Positions 53,429-63,045 of a DNA stretch of 64,000 nucleotides are shown here, piece after piece. The notes under the pieces were generated by a model. It made no database searches. It was given only the letters and a program-made list of their open reading frames with translations, and was not told the DNA's origin. Numbering within the stretch: the stretch's first letter is position 1; each line of letters opens with the position of its first letter. A program made the position numbers and the translations under genes. This DNA comes from Bathynomus jamesi. Taxonomy: Eukaryota; Arthropoda; Malacostraca; Isopoda; Cirolanidae. Location: positions 255,001-319,000 of the forward strand of contig JAJOZX010003302.1 in assembly GCA_023014485.1 (NCBI GenBank). Direction: 5' to 3'.

Positions 53429-54624
53429 CAGGGCTGGGAACCAGTATCAGTACCAAATGCCAGTAATTACCACTTAGATTTTGGCACCAGTACCAATAAC
53501 TCTTCAAAGCAGCTGGTATACTACATAATCTATTGGTATTTTCATTTAAAATACTAACCATATTCTGATCATTTTCAAGTAACCTTCCTGAAGTTCCTTA
53601 ATGCATTAGGCCCTATAAGAACTATTCTAGCTTTATTTTTATTACTGAAGTTACAAAACGAAGCCAAATGACCAAATCCTTTAGTAGAAGCTGCTCAAAT
53701 AGCCTCTGCCCTTTCTCTAACTCAAGTCAGTGTGGGCTCTTTTTATCTATGCACTTCATTCTCAATGATTTGAGGTCATCCCTGTCAGAAACCTCTTTAA
53801 ATAACATTTTGTTTTTGAAGTCTAATGGACTTAACTGAAGCAGATAGTTTTTTCTAATTTCAGTTAAATAATTTAACTTTTTTTTTAATAAGTGATGAAG
53901 AGGGTTATAAATTTTTAGTTACTGTATGCATACTATATGTAAGAAATGGCTAGTATTTCATTTTAGCAGTCTTAAAGATAGATTCTACAGATTCTACAGT
54001 GATCAGAAGGTTAAAAGTTTTCTTTAGTTATGCATATATACAGTAATAATAGTACAGTAAGTCCCTGACTTACGAACTTAATGTGTTCTGGAGGTCTGTT
54101 CGTAAGTCAGAAAATCTTATATTGGCAAAATAAATGCATAAAAATATGTAAAGTATGTAAAAAAGGGTGTAAAAAACTGCACAACATATGTATTTTATTC
54201 ATTAAAAAACAAACCTCCACCCCCCCCACCCTCTGTGCATCAAGTTCCATCAAGTCTTTGTTAGTTAGCTCTTGCGAGTGGCTTTGTAGTAACTGATGGA
54301 AGTCTTCTTCCTCCAGTTCCATCTGCAGTTTGGTGTAACTACATACTGCTAGCAACCACTTTGTTCATATCTTTGAAAGTTCACAAGTTGAATGTTTGTA
54401 AGTTAGGGACCTACTGTATTTCATTTTTGTAATATTAAAAGTAGATTCTAGATGTATAAAGTGTTTGTAGGCCCTATAACTCTCTGCCAATACCACAACT
54501 AGTACCAGTACCATTTTGGAAAGTTGGTAATATCAGTATGGTACCACTTAGTTGCAAATACCAATATCAATTGAGATAAAAATTATTGTACCAGTATCAT
54601 TTATATTGCTGGTACACAGCCCTG
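53429..54624. mobile_element. hAT-like element with CAGGGCTG ends and CAGTACC repeats
   Basis: 1196 bp, ends CAGGGCTGGGAACCAG and inverted CAGGGCTGTGTACCAG, flanks GTTTTTCC (53421-53428) and GTTTTTCT (54625-54632), 7 of 8 matching. The subterminal regions are full of ACCAGTACCA-like motifs, as expected for transposase binding sites. It contains a Tigger-type element (54055-54416). No coding content recognised. Confidence 0.82.
54055..54416. mobile_element. Tigger/pogo-like MITE
   Basis: 362 bp, ends CAGTAAGTCCCTGACTTAC and inverted CAGTAGGTCCCTAACTTAC, both flanked by TA (54053-54054 and 54417-54418). The CAGTA.GTCCCT.ACTTA pattern is characteristic of pogo/Tigger termini. Nested in the hAT-like element around it. 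Confidence 0.85.
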
Positions 54625-54632
54625 GTTTTTCT

Positions 54633-54751
54633 CAGAAATTTAACATTTCATTCCTTGAGGTCCCAGGCATTCACACCCTGGGTATTAAATAAACACTACT
54701 TAATTTTAAGAAAAAATTGGATGCCTTCATGAATGAAGGAGAGAGTTTGTA
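54633..54751 (+). pseudogene. Possible LINE C-terminal remnant
   Basis: LNFKKKLDAFMNEG (about 54700-54745) resembles the last residues of CR1-type LINE proteins (S-L-x-x-FK-x-KLD). Too short to be sure. Confidence 0.3.
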
Positions 54752-54905
54752 ACAGAGATGGGGACTCGAGTTAGTGACTCAAACTTGAGTCCATATTTAT
54801 TTTTACTTGAGACTTGACTCAGACTTGGGTGTAATTTAACTTGACTTGAGACTTTGCCTCTTCTGACTTGGACTTGGATGAAATGACTCTAGTATTTTTT
54901 CCAAT
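54752..54905 (+). mobile_element. Truncated hAT-like end (CAGAGATGGGGACTCGAG)
   Basis: CAGAGATGGGGACTCGAG, then repeated ACTTGAGTC / GACTTGAGACTT motifs up to about 54890: the pattern of a hAT end with subterminal repeats. No partner end found before the LINE at 55230. 54906-55160 is otherwise unassigned. Confidence 0.45.
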
Positions 54906-55161
54906 AGTGTTTAACCATGGTGGCATAATCATGCATCCACATTATGCATGACTCTGCAATAAAATACTTACAAACATAACACCCCTGAAGTGCAACATTG
55001 AAATATAAATGTGTGTGATTTAATATGAAAAAATTAATGATGCTGAGCTGTCTGTAGAACCATACTAACTCTGTGTCTGGTATATCACACTTTATTTGAA
55101 CAGAAATTTTCTGTAACAAACTAGTGAAAAATCTGGGAGCCAACTCTTTTTACGATATTAA

Positions 55162-55163
<2 letters not shown>

Positions 55164-55220
<57 letters not shown>

Positions 55221-55222
55221 CT
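55164..55222. repeat. (TA)n then (CA)n microsatellite
   Basis: About 38 bp of TA followed by about 20 bp of CA, directly beside the 3' end of a LINE fragment on the minus strand, where such LINEs often end. Confidence 0.9.
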
Positions 55223-55229
55223 TTTCTTT

Positions 55230-55690
55230 CAAGTGTTCTGTGTGATGATTTCTCACTTCATGAAGGTCAAGCTTGTTGCCCTTCCTCTTGAGTTGGCCTG
55301 GTAAAGTAGAGAGTTGGTTTCTTTTGCTCTCCACCTCGCATAGCCAGGTATGCCTGGCTCATCTGGGATTGTTCTGAGCCAGGCATCTAATCTTCTTTTG
55401 AAGATATCCACCACAACACCACACATTTTCCTTCTCCTTCGTTCCTTGGGGCAGCTGGTTAAACAGTTTTGGTCCTCTCACAACAAAACTATTTTCCTTC
55501 AATGTTGAGGATGTTCCCTGTATAGCCTTTAATTTGGGAACACAACACATTCTTTCTCTTCTACTTTCCACTGTTGTTTGGGGGTTATTATGGTTCAGAG
55601 TAAGATTAGGGACTAGTTCTCCATTATTTTCCAAGTTTAATTTCCCAGTAATTTAGTTCTTGGCTATGAAGCTTCAGCAGTGGCTAAAAT
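55230..55690 (-). pseudogene. Third copy of the CCCH-type LINE, 3' end only
   Basis: Minus strand: LVPNLTLNHNNPQTTVESRR, RMCCVPKLKAIQGTSSTLK, SFVVRGPKLFNQLP, then after a shift the last block ending near PGYARWRAKE around 55330. The same order is at 7690-7990 in the first copy (LVPNLKLNPITIQTT, VVRGPRFFNQLP, PGYVRWRAQK). Strongly 5'-truncated, as usual for LINE insertions. Confidence 0.88.
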
Positions 55691-55918
55691 TTGGATTTGG
55701 TAGCTACATCACTAATACAGCTGTCCCTCACTTAATGAAGGAGTTACATTCCGAAAAAGCCTTCATTATATGAAAATTTGTTAAGTGGGACTAATTTTTT
55801 ATTGTTTTATATGGGAAAAATTCAGTTTGGTTCCTAGCACACTTTTTGATAGCTCTAATATAAATAGAGTGGGTGAAGTTCACTGAAATTATCTATTTTA
55901 CATATATGCAGTGGTGGG

Positions 55919-57282
55919 CACAGCTAACCAAAAAGTTAGCTTCGATAACTGCTGAACCGCTAACTCAAAACTTAACTTCGATAATGCTAAACCGATAAAC
56001 TGCTAAAAAATTTAGCGGAAGCTAACGATAACCGCTAACCGCTAACTTTTATTATATGAATTTAGCTTTGGTTTGGTTTTTTGGCTCTAAAACCCTTAGA
56101 GAGAGCTGAAATTTTAATATGTTGCAGCTTAGACATAGAGCTTTCCAAAAAGGTATAGCATGCCAAGATCAGATGATGATCAAGGTGTACATAAATAATT
56201 AAATGAACAAATGAAATTAAACATTAGTTTACATTCAACATACAGTTTATTTACAGTACAAAAAGTATTAAACGACTCAAAAATATTAAGAAATAAAAAT
56301 ATACACAAAAAATAACTTTAATAATCTAATAATGCATTCACTCTGGCGCCTCCTGCTCCTTCTCCATCGCCTCGACGTGATGCTGGTTGCCCTTCATGAA
56401 CATCAGCCTCTCAAAGTTGGCATCTGACAGGGTGGCTCCTCCAGCTGGTTATGACTGGCCAAGATCCTCCTGCCCAGGGTGTGGCGGGACATCGACGTCT
56501 TGCTGGGGTTCAGCGTCTTTATCAAGCTGACAAAGGTGGGGGACTCCACTACATGCAGCGGTAGCATGTTGCAGACGAACAGGTCCACAATCCTTGTGTC
56601 CACCGCAGACTGATGGACGCCAGTGCCAGCAGCTGATTGGCCAAATGCCTCACCAATGGTGGGCTGGTGTATTTTCTTTGCAGGTGGCTGCGATGACTGG
56701 CTGCTGCTCCTGCTACTGGCAGTGCTACCAGAAGATTGCCTGTGTTTCCCACGGGAAGAGCCGGCCTTGATCCTCTCCTCAAACTGGATGGCATGCGCTG
56801 GGTGGTTCCTCTTGACATGCGACTTCAAGTTGTAGAGGCTCGACGCGTGTCCCTTGATGGTGGTCTCCTTGGGCTGGCACAAGACGCACCGGAAGTACAA
56901 GAGGTTGGCGTTTCTCTTATCCCTTGACATAAAGACAAAGTAGTCCTCCAGGTGGGGCCACCTGTAACTGTAACGTCGTAAGTGAACTGAACTGCAGAAT
57001 TACACAACGCTGCTCAGCTGCTGCTGCGTCGACCAATCACGTCTTGTGTTTACACATAGTCTGCCAATAGCGTGCCAGACTGACTGTTGCAGACACGCTC
57101 AGAAGACTGGAACAAACATGTATGATTTTAGGGTTATCGGACTTAAAGTTAGCGGAACTAAATTTAGCAGAAGCTAATTGGTCTGCTAACGGCTCTCAAA
57201 GTTAGCAGAAACGCTAATCCGCTAACGGAAAAGTTAGCTTTGCTAGCTAGTTAGCGGATTAGTGGAACTGTGCCCACCACTG
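55919..57282 (-). mobile_element. hAT element with BED zinc-finger gene, CAGTGGTGGGCACAG ends
   Basis: 1364 bp. The first and last 15 bp are exact inverted copies (CAGTGGTGGGCACAG), flanked by the perfect 8-bp duplication CATATATG (55911-55918 and 57283-57290). Both ends are rich in GCTAAC / TTAGCGG motifs. The transposase gene is truncated, leaving the N-terminal part. Confidence 0.95.
56403..56930 (-). pseudogene. hAT transposase N-terminus (BED zinc finger)
   Basis: ATG 56930: MSRDKRNANLLYFRCVLCQP, then SSLYNLKSHVKRNHP gives a C-x2-C...H-x4-H BED finger. A Ser/Gln-rich linker and QPTIGEAFGQSAAG follow, then VDTRIVDLFVCNMLPLHVVE and FVSLIKTLNPSKTSMSRHT, the conserved start of the hAT catalytic region. 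The catalytic acidic residues are missing, so only the DNA-binding half survives. A shorter ORF in the 5' part of the element (57007-56825) has no recognisable content. Confidence 0.82.
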
Positions 57283-57644
57283 CATATATGAATGTGTAGC
57301 TTGAATGTTTTGATGCCATATTGGGGTTACAAAATAGTAACAATAACATTTCATAGAATGTCACTTTCATTATGAATGCAACATGTGAGAAAACACAACA
57401 CTGATGCTGCAAAAGTATGTTGCAGGGATGGTGGGAGACCATGTGTTGGGCAGGGAAGAGAGCTTTCCTGTTTTGCGGGAACTGCCAATGTAGTGCGCTG
57501 TGGAATTAAAAAAAATCTTCATTATAGCAAAATTTCCTTCATAATATTCAAAAGTAGTATCAAATAAAAACCTTCATTATAATGAACATTTGTTAAATGA
57601 ACCTTCATTAAGCGAGAGGGATGGCTGTATATATTAATCAGCCT

Positions 57645-58166
57645 CAGTGGTGTAGTGCTGTGGGAACGGCGTTCCCTTACTTTTTTTGGTAGACAGAATG
57701 GCGTTCCCTCACTATTTCAAATAAATCTGAACTTACAAATCTCTAACGTCATGAAATTTTAATTCCCACCCATAGAAGAAATATGAGAAAGAATCATTAA
57801 CTGTTTCATTTCTTTTAGCTTCGACTGAGGCAATGCTAGCCTATAAAGATCTGGTGAAAGTCACCACGGCGTACCAGTTGTTAACTTTTTTTAGTTAATC
57901 ATTCCAGTTGTTAGCTATTTTTATTGATCGTACTGGATGTCGTATATCTAATGACACTGGAAATACTGCATCTTCAACCTTGGAATATATCCTAATATCC
58001 AGTGCATATGACCTCAAAATATCCCTGAAATTGGTCAGATTTCAAAAGATTTCCCGGGGGGCTTACAGTGCCCCCGGACCCCCAGCTGTATTGTCCCCCT
58101 CCCCCCCATCTGAGTAACACTTTCAAAATGCGTTCCCTCACTTCTTTATTTAGCACTACACCACTG
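57645..58166. mobile_element. Short hAT element with CAGTGGTGTAGTGCT ends
   Basis: 522 bp, exact 15-bp inverted ends CAGTGGTGTAGTGCT, flanked by the perfect 8-bp duplication ATCAGCCT (57637-57644 and 58167-58174). GGCGTTCCCT(C/T)AC recurs at both ends. No coding content. Confidence 0.95.
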
Positions 58167-58338
58167 ATCAGCCTTGTTCATCATCTTGCTTTGGGATAAT
58201 GTTCAATGACTTCCTCTTGTAAATTTTCAAATGAGATATTTTAAAGGGTAATTTTTATTTTTATTTTTGTGATAGAAAAATACTATTTTGCTTTAGCAAG
58301 TTTCGTAGCAAGGCTATTTAAATTATTTATCATTACAG

Positions 58339-58553
58339 ATTTGATGAGAGCTACAAAATGGCCAAGCTTATTGAAAATCCTTATGATTTAGTTGTTTATG
58401 GAGCAACTGGATATACAGGGCAGTTTGTTGTTGAAGAAGTTGCAAGAGTTTCTTCTTTAGAAGAAAAGAAAGGTCAGCCAATTAAGTGGGCAGTTGCTGG
58501 TAGGAACAAAGAAAAACTTTCATCAGTGTTGAATTCTTCTGGACAGCATATTG
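58339..58553 (+). CDS. SCCPDH: First coding exon of a saccharopine-dehydrogenase-like oxidoreductase
   Basis: Coding starts at ATG 58358 and gives about 65 residues: MAKLIENPYDLVVYGATGYT, then GQFVVEEVARV, IKWAVAGRNKEKLSSVL. VYGATGYTG is the Gly-rich loop of a Rossmann NAD(P)-binding fold, and the whole stretch matches the N-terminus of SCCPDH proteins, membrane- or lipid-droplet-associated oxidoreductases of uncertain substrate. A splice acceptor (pyrimidines then ACAG at 58335-58338) precedes 19 bp of 5' UTR, and a strong donor G|GTAAGT follows at 58553/58554. So this is an internal exon with the start codon. The remaining exons are not visible in the window, so the following intron exceeds 5 kb. 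Confidence 0.88.
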
Positions 58554-58821
58554 GTAAGTATTCTATTTTTAAATGGCCAAGACCCCATACCTAAGGATCA
58601 TTACCTTATGGTGAATAAACAATTTTGTAAATCAAGAGATTCATTTATATCAGACTAGAAGTAGATCAAAGCATGTTATTCCTCAATTTAGATTGTCTTC
58701 ATCCTGAAAATCACTCCGTTTTCATTGGATTGAAACTATGGAATGATGCAAGTGCTGATATAAAAAATATTTCTAATCTAAATTAATTTGGGAATAACTT
58801 GAAATCTCGCTTAATGGAGTA

Positions 58822-59521
58822 CACTCCTCCCCCAATTTACAAATGCTCGCTGTACAAATTTTTGAAGTAACAAACAAAAAAATTTTGTCTGAAGGCTTTA
58901 TTTACGAATGAAAAATTCGAAGTTATGAAAAAAATTATTAAATTTGGAATTTTTTTTTTGTAGCATCAGCAGATGTCTGAAGGTGAAGTCCTGCAATATT
59001 TTTGGTAGTAATAAATATTACTAAAACTAAACATAAAACTAAACCATATAAAATATTTTAAATGTATTTAAGACCTTCATTACTGAACCATATTCACTAC
59101 AGTAAAGACAAAATATTTTCTTTATTGTTGTGAATGGTCTCTCCCTCATTAATGGTTGGAAACAACATTAATCATTAAAGTACAATAATGCTGTACACTC
59201 GTTATTCTACACTATACTTAATCCTAAAGAGAAAATGCACAGAATTGTTATTCATCATTTTCAGTCATACTTCCGTGACCTTCACTACCACCATACCCCA
59301 CATCCCATTTTCTCTGTATGATATAGATGGTGGTAGCTTTGGACACACGGTCATGATTGCACAAAAACATGTTTTTGTAGCATTTTAAGGTGTTCTGGGG
59401 AAGTGAGTTTTGTTTGTAGGAATTTATCTCAACTTTTATAATGGGAGTCAAAGGGAAAACAGGGTTTGATTTATAAATGGGTTTTCAGGAATGTAACTCA
59501 TTCATAAATCAGGGAGGACTG
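58822..59521. mobile_element. Tigger/pogo-like MITE in the SCCPDH intron
   Basis: Ends CACTCCTCCCCCAATTTAC and inverted CAGTCCTCCCTGATTTATG, flanked by TA (58820-58821 and 59522-59523). About 700 bp, AT-rich, no recognised coding content. Confidence 0.7.
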
Positions 59522-59639
59522 TACTGATAACAATTTAGGATTGAATGTACCTTAGTGTATTACTTGTTCATTTCTAATATACTGTACTATATTACTTCTC
59601 ATTTTCTTGTACTGTATTGTATCATATTTATAGTAAGAA

Positions 59640-59996
59640 TTTAAGATTTAATATAATGGTAAAAAAATTCCATGCCAGTCCCAAGCCTGGATAAAAGAGG
59701 AGGGTTGCCACGACAGGCCTAGCAAGCCAGTGGTGTAAAAACCTTATTGCTTGAGAAACTCAAGAACCAGCCTCGGAACCAGGATTGATAAACAGATCAT
59801 GGACAAGTAAATGAAACTGGACACGAAAAATGGACACACTCAGGATTAGATGCAGAATGATTAACATAGCAACTTATAGGCGGAAAGAAGATGAAATTCT
59901 GGACATCATGAGAAGGGAAAATTGATATCTTAGGAATGGCAGAAATAAGGCATATGGGTGGAGAACTGAGAAGGGACTTGGGGGATGGATATGTAC
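59640..59996 (+). pseudogene. RTE/CFDP2-type LINE, 5' part of endonuclease ORF
   Basis: The sequence holds the leader typical of such LINEs (GAGGGTTGCCACGACAGGC near 59700) and an endonuclease start: EDEILDIMRREN and GMAEIRHMGGELRRDLGDGY (read with shifts). The hAT-like element splits it at the ATATGTAC duplication. The continuation MYRGSEEDARSGNDYW starts at 63046. Confidence 0.65.
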
Positions 59997-62900
59997 TAGG
60001 GTGCATTAAATGCCCCATGATTTTCAAAAGGTTGTTGGATTTTAATGTCTATTCCCTCAAATGTTACACTTGTTGGTAGAAGTATGTATGCAAAAAATAA
60101 ATCAAATCGGAGGTGGTTCTGGGTGGCCACCGGCCACTTTTATATATTTAGTAGTGATGCACCGAATATTCGGCAAATATTCGGTATTACTTATAATACT
60201 AATATACAAATATTCGGTATTACTATACTTACATTGATTGAAAGTTGAAAATGTATAAAACACAACGCCAATATCACTACTACAACTTTGCTCATTTCCG
60301 CAAATTTGGCCTCGCTTTGCGGTCACATTCAACCACTTGAAGAAGATTTTGGAAGTGGTCTTCTCCTCTTGCAGCTGAGACAAAATCAGTTGTGAGCTTT
60401 ACTGCTCTCTCCGCAGGGTCATTCACAACATTTAACCCATCCACAATGGACTTGGCTGCCTTGAAGTGGTCATTGTTCTGCCAATTGTCAACATCCTCTG
60501 TTAGGAAGGTCATATCCAGGTGAAGAAGGTTCACTGTAAACCACGAGTCCTCGTTCACAAGATCAGCCAGGGTTGTCGCTTCTGTAATTTTTGGAAATGA
60601 CGGTTTGCCATATCCAGAACCCTAGCGGTGTTTTGGAGTGCTTGGCATTTCATCTGGTTGTATGGCCAGTAACACATCTGCAAGGGCACGACGCTCCTTT
60701 TGAGGTACTGCATTGCTGAACAGTGCCAAAACAACAACCAGTTCTGGGGTTAAATACCACAAATGTCTATCAAAGGCTTTCACAGCGCTGACTGAAATGA
60801 TTGAGTTGACAGCTTTATAGTTGAGCAGAGTCTTGTATAAGCACAAATCAAACCATGGGGCATTTGAAGCAGACTGACATATGAGCCACCAATCACAATA
60901 AATATAAACAACAAACTCCTTCAGTTTTTCCTGTTGATGTTGTGTTGTTACAGTTCCTCGAGGTAGTACAGAAATTTGCTCTTCAAGTAGGCATATTTTG
61001 ATGGAATAAAGAATCTTTGACATCCACCTTGCTTTATGCATGGCCCCAGGTCTGTGGAGTGTTCCTTGTTTTGTGACATCATCATCAAGGACTACCTGGC
61101 AGAGTTGTGCCATTTCCTTGTAGTCTTCCCTACAGTATGAAGCGCTTGTGCGGATTGTGCTTAAAACCTTGTTTTTGCAGGATAAAAGCAGTTGTTGTGC
61201 ATCGTCATTGTACATTGAAATGTCAATTTTGGTTAAACTTTCATCCTTTGCATGCGATATGCGTTCCCAATTCTTCTGGAATCTTTGGAACAAAGATGCT
61301 TCTGGAGACTTTGATGTCTCAATTTTGAGAGCGTCAAACACATGATCCAGGATTACCTCTCCAACATGATGGCGACATGCACACCACAGAAGAGCCGGTC
61401 CAGTTTTGATTGAATGGTAACACAGGCAGCTGTAACGTGTCCAGTGTTTGATGCTGTTGTGTCAAAACAAGTTGACAACTGACTGTTTGCACTTCCATGA
61501 ATGTAGAAACGTGTAAGTGTGCTCGGCAATGATGTCACCTGATGACATATCACTTCCACGAGGATATCTAGCCACTCCCAGTAGCTTTACATCAGTGGCA
61601 TTCCCAACCAACACTGGCAATCTTTCTTCCTTGCCATTCTTGTTTGTGAGCGTATGCATCTGCTTGCCATCCCAGTGAAGTGTTGCAGCTGTTGGGGCGA
61701 TCCAATTTTCTCGAATATCTTTGGCGATAGCACTTGTTATTGATCGTCAAGCCTTATCAGCAGTTGAATACGACTTGGCCACACGACGTGGATCACCTCC
61801 TGCCTCTTGAATTACAGCTTCGGTGAGCACAGCCTGTTGAACAGGAGTTATGTTTAGTCGAGTAGCAACAGACACGACTGAAGGCCTTTTCAGAATATCA
61901 TGAGGAATAAAGGCAGACGTACCTGCATATGTTGATCTGTGGTGACTACGCTTCCTTTGAAGCTCTGGAATCGCCTCTTCTTCAGTTTCTTCCAAGCTAT
62001 CTGCAGAGGCACTATCATCAGAGCATACAGAACTTTTCATCTCTTGTACACTGGATGATTCATGACGTTCTCGTCTTGAAGCTTCCGCTAAGATGCGTTT
62101 TTCTTTTCTACGATCTTTATCAGCTTTCTTCTTGTCAACACTACCAAATGAGGCTACTCTGTCAGATTTCATTGACTCTAAAAATGCTCTATCTTCCTCA
62201 TTCTTAATGTTTGTCATTGCATCTTTTGTCCATACACCAAAGGTCTTATCAAGACGTTCATTCATGGATTGCAACTTAGCCAAAGTGTTTGGAGATTCTC
62301 TGCGAGAAACAGGTATTTGACGCAATTTGTTATTGTCATTAAGAAGGTCAAGTATTAGTTTGCAGCATTGATGGTCTGAAAGCATAGGAATATTTGCTTT
62401 AGTGTAGAATGTTTTCAGCTGGATAAGGACTATGCTGGCAGATTTCCATTTGAGTGGCTGTGTTTGTTTGCCTTCACATATTTCTTTCTGGATGTGCCAC
62501 ATCACGCATCGAACAACCTGCCGGCAAGTTGGGAGGCGGACTCCTGTCAATGTACCATCTCCTTCTGTAAGAGCATTGCCAAGACCTAAAATGGCACTTG
62601 CTAATCTGGTCTTCTTAGCTTCCATTGTTACAGCTTCCATTGTTTCTGAAAGACAATAAAGGATATTATTAGACTATAAGTGAAGTTTCGTTTATGGTAC
62701 ATGTTTTATGTAAATCACCCCTTTAGGGTGCATCAAACGCCCTTAGGTTCTTGGATTTTAATGTCTATTCTCTCAAATGTTATGTAAATCACCCCTTAGC
62801 AACTCTATATTAAAAGAAACAATGTAAGTAATCAACTGGTTAGTAAATAAAAAAAATAGATATTTTTACATAGCGCGGCCCCCGAAAATTGCCGCGAAAA

Positions 62901-63037
62901 TATAAAAGTGACCGGTGGCCACCCAGGACCACCTCCGATTTAATTAATTTTTGGCATACACACTTCTAGCAACAAGTGTAACATTTGAGAGAATAGACAT
63001 TAAAATCCAAGAACCTAAGGGCGTTTGATGCACCCTA
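59997..63037 (-). mobile_element. Decayed hAT-like element, second member of the TAGGGTG family
   Basis: 3041 bp, ends TAGGGTGCATTAAATGCCC and inverted TAGGGTGCATCAAACGCCC, with arms of about 145 bp (the left ends near 60145, including GGTGGCCACCGG). Perfect 8-bp duplication ATATGTAC (59989-59996 and 63038-63045). It carries a transposase related to that at 50517. An extra copy of the left arm lies at 62724-62797. Confidence 0.92.
60292..62640 (-). pseudogene. hAT-like transposase, frameshifted relative of the 734-aa protein
   Basis: From ATG 62640: MEAVTMEAKKTRLASAILG, TIKN-like block ending NIKNEEDRAFLESMKSD and FGSVDKKKADKDRRKEKR (aligned with KNEEDKAFLL and LGSVDSTLAA in the intact copy), then a stop at 61750. 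LHWDGKQMHTLTNKNGKEER near 61680, FDTTASNTG near 61450, CGVHVAIMLE near 61380, GAMHKARWMSKILYSIKI near 61040 and DRHLWYLTPELVVV near 60760 follow in order, in three frames. So the catalytic residues persist but the gene is dead. Confidence 0.85.
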
Positions 63038-63045
63038 ATATGTAC

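Larger units (their letters stand above)
55718..57627. mobile_element. Tigger/pogo-like MITE split by a hAT element
   Basis: Ends CAGCTGTCCCTCACTTAATG and inverted CAGCCATCCCTCTCGCTTAA, flanked by TA (55716-55717 and 57628-57629). Near both ends the phrases CTTCATTATA and TTTGTTAA recur, as in Tigger arms. Without the 1364-bp hAT and its duplication the element is about 540 bp. Order of events: Tigger first, hAT second. Confidence 0.8.

Noticed and set aside
60150..60276. TAGTGATGCACCGAATATTCGG, a hAT-like terminal phrase inside the 59997 element, ending near ATATCACTA
   Set aside because: Only about 7 bp of inverse match at the proposed right end and no target duplication, so it is not reported as a separate insertion.
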